The notes under the pieces: generated by a model
What the model saw: only the letters and a program-made list of their open reading frames with translations
Database searches by the model: none
Told to the model about the DNA's origin: nothing
Made by a program: the position numbers and the translations under genes
NCBI GenBank assembly: GCA_964417555.1
Contig: CAYQIM010000038.1
Coordinates: 1-64,000, forward strand
Source of the DNA: CAYQIM01 sp964417555
Lineage (GTDB): Bacteria > Pseudomonadota > Gammaproteobacteria > Diplorickettsiales > Diplorickettsiaceae
DNA: 64,000 nt
Direction of reading: 5' to 3'
In this document: positions 61,651-64,000 of the stretch, piece by piece
Layout of the letters: every line of letters starts with the position of its first letter
How positions within the stretch are numbered: position 1 is the first letter of the stretch

Positions 61651-61983
61651 ATGGGTTTATTAATTAACGGCGAGGAAGTGTTAACCGATAAATACGGATA
61701 CCTTGTGCACTCATCGGATTGGCATGAAACTATCGCTACGCTTATAGCACAAAAAGATAATTTAATACTGATCAAAGATCATTGGCATGTTATTTATTTT
61801 TTGCGAAATTTTTATCAGCAATATCATAAAACACCCCCTATACGAATTATAGTTAATCAGTTAGCTGTGCAAATAGGGAGTGAAAAAGCCAATAGCATTT
61901 ACCTCAATGGCCTTTTTCCACAAGGCGTATTAAAGCAAGCAAGCAAATTGGCAGGATTGCCTCGGCCTGCACGGTGTATGTAA
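61651..61983 (+). CDS. tusE: Sulfurtransferase TusE (DsrC family)
   Basis: Last carrier in the sulfur relay to MnmA for 2-thiouridine in tRNA. The ATG at 61651 gives 110 residues, starting MGLLINGEEVLTDKYGYL and ending GLPRPARCM, where the penultimate Cys109 is the sulfur-carrying residue. A GTG three codons earlier is the alternative. Stands alone after yccA; tusBCD are not in the window. Confidence 0.92.
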   Translation: MGLLINGEEVLTDKYGYLVHSSDWHETIATLIAQKDNLILIKDHWHVIYFLRNFYQQYHKTPPIRIIVNQLAVQIGSEKANSIYLNGLFPQGVLKQASKLAGLPRPARCM

Positions 61984-62112
61984 TCACTTCAAAATAGACT
62001 GGATTGGGCTAAAAGTCATCTTTTTGTGTAGTTTCTAATTCTACGGTACTCATCCATACATACTAAATCGCCGTTCTTCACTTTTTACCGATTTTACTGC
62101 GCAACATACAAT

Positions 62113-62133
62113 CTTTCGCGTAAGTTCAGATGG
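62113..62133 (-). repeat. Copy of the recA-upstream 21-bp motif
   Basis: On the minus strand CTGAACTTACGCGAAAGATTG, which differs from the left arm at 2601-2621 by three bases. Unlike the recA copy it has no clear inverted partner nearby. It lies in the 203-bp spacer between tusE and the right-edge gene, which otherwise shows nothing definite. Confidence 0.5.
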
Positions 62134-62186
62134 AGTTAAAATAATTGTTTATTTAGCAAGCATTATTAGCATAAAAAAGGAAGCTG

Positions 62187-64000
62187 ATGAATAGTGAAGT
62201 ATTTATTAATATAAAAAAAAATGTTCTAGAAATTATCGAAAGCTTAAAGACTTCGCTCAAGGACAAAATAGAGAAAGAATGGCTACGACACTTGGGGATT
62301 AGTCACTCTTTCTCTGATTCCGAAAATATTCAGGCCTTAACTTTATGTCTGTATAAAGCGAAGGGGTATAAGAAAATTGAATTAGATTTCCCGGATACGT
62401 TATTTGCTGCTTCACATAGAGAGTTAATTTTAAAATTCGAGGCTATACGCTTGGCATTAGCCAAGCGTTACGCCATTATTTTAGGCAGTCCTAATAAAAT
62501 TGGTAAAGAAGAAATTATACTACCTTACGAAAATATCAAATTATTTTTTCGGGATGTATTCAATAAGTTTAGAGTTAGCAACATAATTGTAGAAAAAATT
62601 TTGGATTTTTTAGTTATTTGTTTGCAGAAAGAAGAAACTTCAAATGGGTTCTATAAGACTAATGAAACATTAAAATATTTTTTTGACTTTATCTCTCTTA
62701 TAATTGATAGAGAAAATGGGGTGCAGCGCGATTTTTATATTGAAAAGCTAGATATACTGGAAAAATTAGATTTTTTTTCGAAAGTAGCTGATGAGGTACA
62801 GAGAAGCTTTTATGATCTTATTTATGAAATAGATGGATTTGTTATTTATAAAAATTTATTAGTTAAAATAAGTTTATTGACGGAAAGCGCATTTAGAGAT
62901 GATCTAATTTTAAAGGAGTTTATTAGAATTTTTGTCAATCAATTTAATGCTGCAATTTGCATGCGTGAAACTGATTTTGAATCAGTTTTAATATTGCTTT
63001 ATTTAGTACTTGAGAATAAAGCTAGATTTTCTGTTATTGAAACCCATGGTACTTGGATAAATAGTTTTGGATTAAGCATAAGAGGATTAGTGGGAAAAGC
63101 AGAAATAAGTCACGCTCTGGCTCAATTTAAAATTGAGTATGAAAAAAAAGTAGGAAATAAATTTGAAATAAAGCTAGAACAATTTAAGAATATTAATCCT
63201 GATAGGGAGATAATGATGTTTAGAGATAAAGATATTAAACCTGTAATTACTCGCTGGTTTTGTTTAGAAAATATTAATCGAACCTCTATGAAAGTCAAAA
63301 GTGCTTTCTCTATTGCGCTCGAAAAAACAGCTCACCTTACTTCTAATCCATCTGAAAATTCTAAAAAAATTAAAAATGATATGATAGAATTACTAGAAAG
63401 AGGTGTCGGTACTTTAAAAAGTTTAGTTGTTGAGGGAAAGGAACAATTAGCAAATACTGCTTCTCAGGCACATACTTACCTTAATAATCATAAAATAATA
63501 CGAGACTTGAATGTTCTACAGAAGCGTTTAAATGAGCTAAAAGAGAGTCTACGGAATTTTATTGAATTTATTGAACGTTTCTTAGGTCCTGTCAATGCTT
63601 ATTCCTCGCGTCAGAGAACTGATTTAAAAAAACCTTTGTGTCCCGAGTTTTCAGCTAATATAAGTGCAGAGCGCTATTTGGATATAGAAAAAACGGTTAA
63701 AAAGTTAGAAGAAAAAATTATCAATTTTATTCGAGATAACCAGTTTGCTTCATTAATCAATCAGTTACTAAATAAAGTTAAAACTATAAAAGATGAAAAC
63801 TCTTGGTTTGAAAATAAATTTTTAAAAAAGAGAATTATTGAAAGCATATTTAAGCGAGGCTATTTTTTTAAGAAGCAAGTTAAATTGACTAAGCTTAAAA
63901 CGCAATGTATAGGACCGCTTAGTTATGAATTTGAAAAAAACTTTTTCCTTACAGCGGGTTTTTTTACGTTATTACGTTATGGAATTATCCGCTGGTTTTG
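62187..64000 (+). CDS. Large unrecognised protein, cut by the window end
   Basis: An uninterrupted frame of 604 codons from ATG 62187 to the right edge, with AGGA five bases upstream of the start. It begins MNSEVFINIKKNVLEIIESL. The protein is rich in Lys, Ile, Glu and Phe, mainly helical by composition, without a signal peptide or clear membrane segment. A likely coiled-coil stretch runs around codons 390-470 (LERGVGTLKSLVVEGKEQLA; LNVLQKRLNELKESLRNFIE). I recognise no domain. Large, idiosyncratic, helix-rich proteins in Legionellales are often Dot/Icm effectors, but that is only a guess from context. Confidence 0.8.
   Translation, partial: MNSEVFINIKKNVLEIIESLKTSLKDKIEKEWLRHLGISHSFSDSENIQALTLCLYKAKGYKKIELDFPDTLFAASHRELILKFEAIRLALAKRYAIILGSPNKIGKEEIILPYENIKLFFRDVFNKFRVSNIIVEKILDFLVICLQKEETSNGFYKTNETLKYFFDFISLIIDRENGVQRDFYIEKLDILEKLDFFSKVADEVQRSFYDLIYEIDGFVIYKNLLVKISLLTESAFRDDLILKEFIRIFVNQFNAAICMRETDFESVLILLYLVLENKARFSVIETHGTWINSFGLSIRGLVGKAEISHALAQFKIEYEKKVGNKFEIKLEQFKNINPDREIMMFRDKDIKPVITRWFCLENINRTSMKVKSAFSIALEKTAHLTSNPSENSKKIKNDMIELLERGVGTLKSLVVEGKEQLANTASQAHTYLNNHKIIRDLNVLQKRLNELKESLRNFIEFIERFLGPVNAYSSRQRTDLKKPLCPEFSANISAERYLDIEKTVKKLEEKIINFIRDNQFASLINQLLNKVKTIKDENSWFENKFLKKRIIESIFKRGYFFKKQVKLTKLKTQCIGPLSYEFEKNFFLTAGFFTLLRYGIIRWF

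Overview
The window reads as a chromosomal segment of an AT-rich, host-associated gammaproteobacterium of the order Legionellales, most like Rickettsiella/Diplorickettsia (Coxiellaceae). That placement is an inference. It rests on typical gammaproteobacterial gene orders (dnaA-dnaN-recF, rpmH-rnpA-yidD-yidC-mnmE, recA-recX, bioBFCD, surE-yqaA-rpoS), an LssY-type DedA/PAP2 fusion, a DotE/DotP-like inner-membrane protein, AT-rich spacers and several freshly broken genes. No prophage, complete insertion sequence or CRISPR array is visible.

Layout. 1-11.3 kb: hldE-hldD (LPS heptose), recA-recX, oligopeptidase A, a DprE1-like FAD oxidase coupled to ptsP, and rppH. 11.5-18.4 kb: cfa, an APH/kinase fusion, ubiK, comM, a Kdo-hydroxylase-like gene, birA and tRNA-Thr(UGT). 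18.4-20.0 kb: a decay zone with a broken small gene, a LysR gene with a nonsense codon and a repeat copy. 20.0-27.3 kb: DprE2-like SDR, DUF190-crcB, acnB, yggS, a single-chain glycyl-tRNA synthetase and trhO. 27.4-36.5 kb: origin neighbourhood with two parS-like sites, a frameshifted sugE, recF-dnaN-dnaA on minus, a 1.4-kb non-coding region with DnaA-box-like 9-mers, then rpmH-rnpA-yidD-yidC-mnmE on plus. 36.5-45.2 kb: waaF, a zinc-finger protein, a broken TraI_2-like gene, apaH, a deoxyhypusine-synthase-like gene, lssY-like, lipA and lipB. 45.2-50.7 kb: a nested palindromic element, a DUF333 protein, a family-4 UDG, a FimT-like pseudopilin, a DotP-like protein, surE, yqaA, rpoS and a VUT transporter. 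50.8-57.4 kb: biotin synthesis (bioA, then bioBFCD) with a UbiA-family prenyltransferase between. 57.4-64 kb: lolA, a CDF exporter, a TSUP permease, murI, a broken BI-1/yccA gene, tusE, and a long unrecognised gene running off the right edge.

Three themes cut across the gene list. First, a roughly 190-bp intergenic repeat made of three hairpins occurs as full or partial copies at about eight places; it forms the immediate 5' leader of surE and yqaA and the 3' end of surE and of the zinc-finger gene. Two other palindromic element families are also present, one of which appears to supply the ribosome-binding site and start codon of recX. Second, short tandem duplications of 13, 16 and 20 bp, none a multiple of three, have shifted the reading frames of yccA, the end of ptsP, and a TraI_2-domain gene; together with a one-base loss in sugE and a stop codon in a LysR gene they look like recent gene loss or reversible switches. 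Third, three scattered genes (UbiA-family at 52.7 kb, DprE1-like at 6.9 kb, DprE2-like at 20.1 kb) match the three enzymes that make polyprenyl-phosphate-arabinose in mycobacteria, suggesting a D-arabinofuranose donor pathway in this organism.
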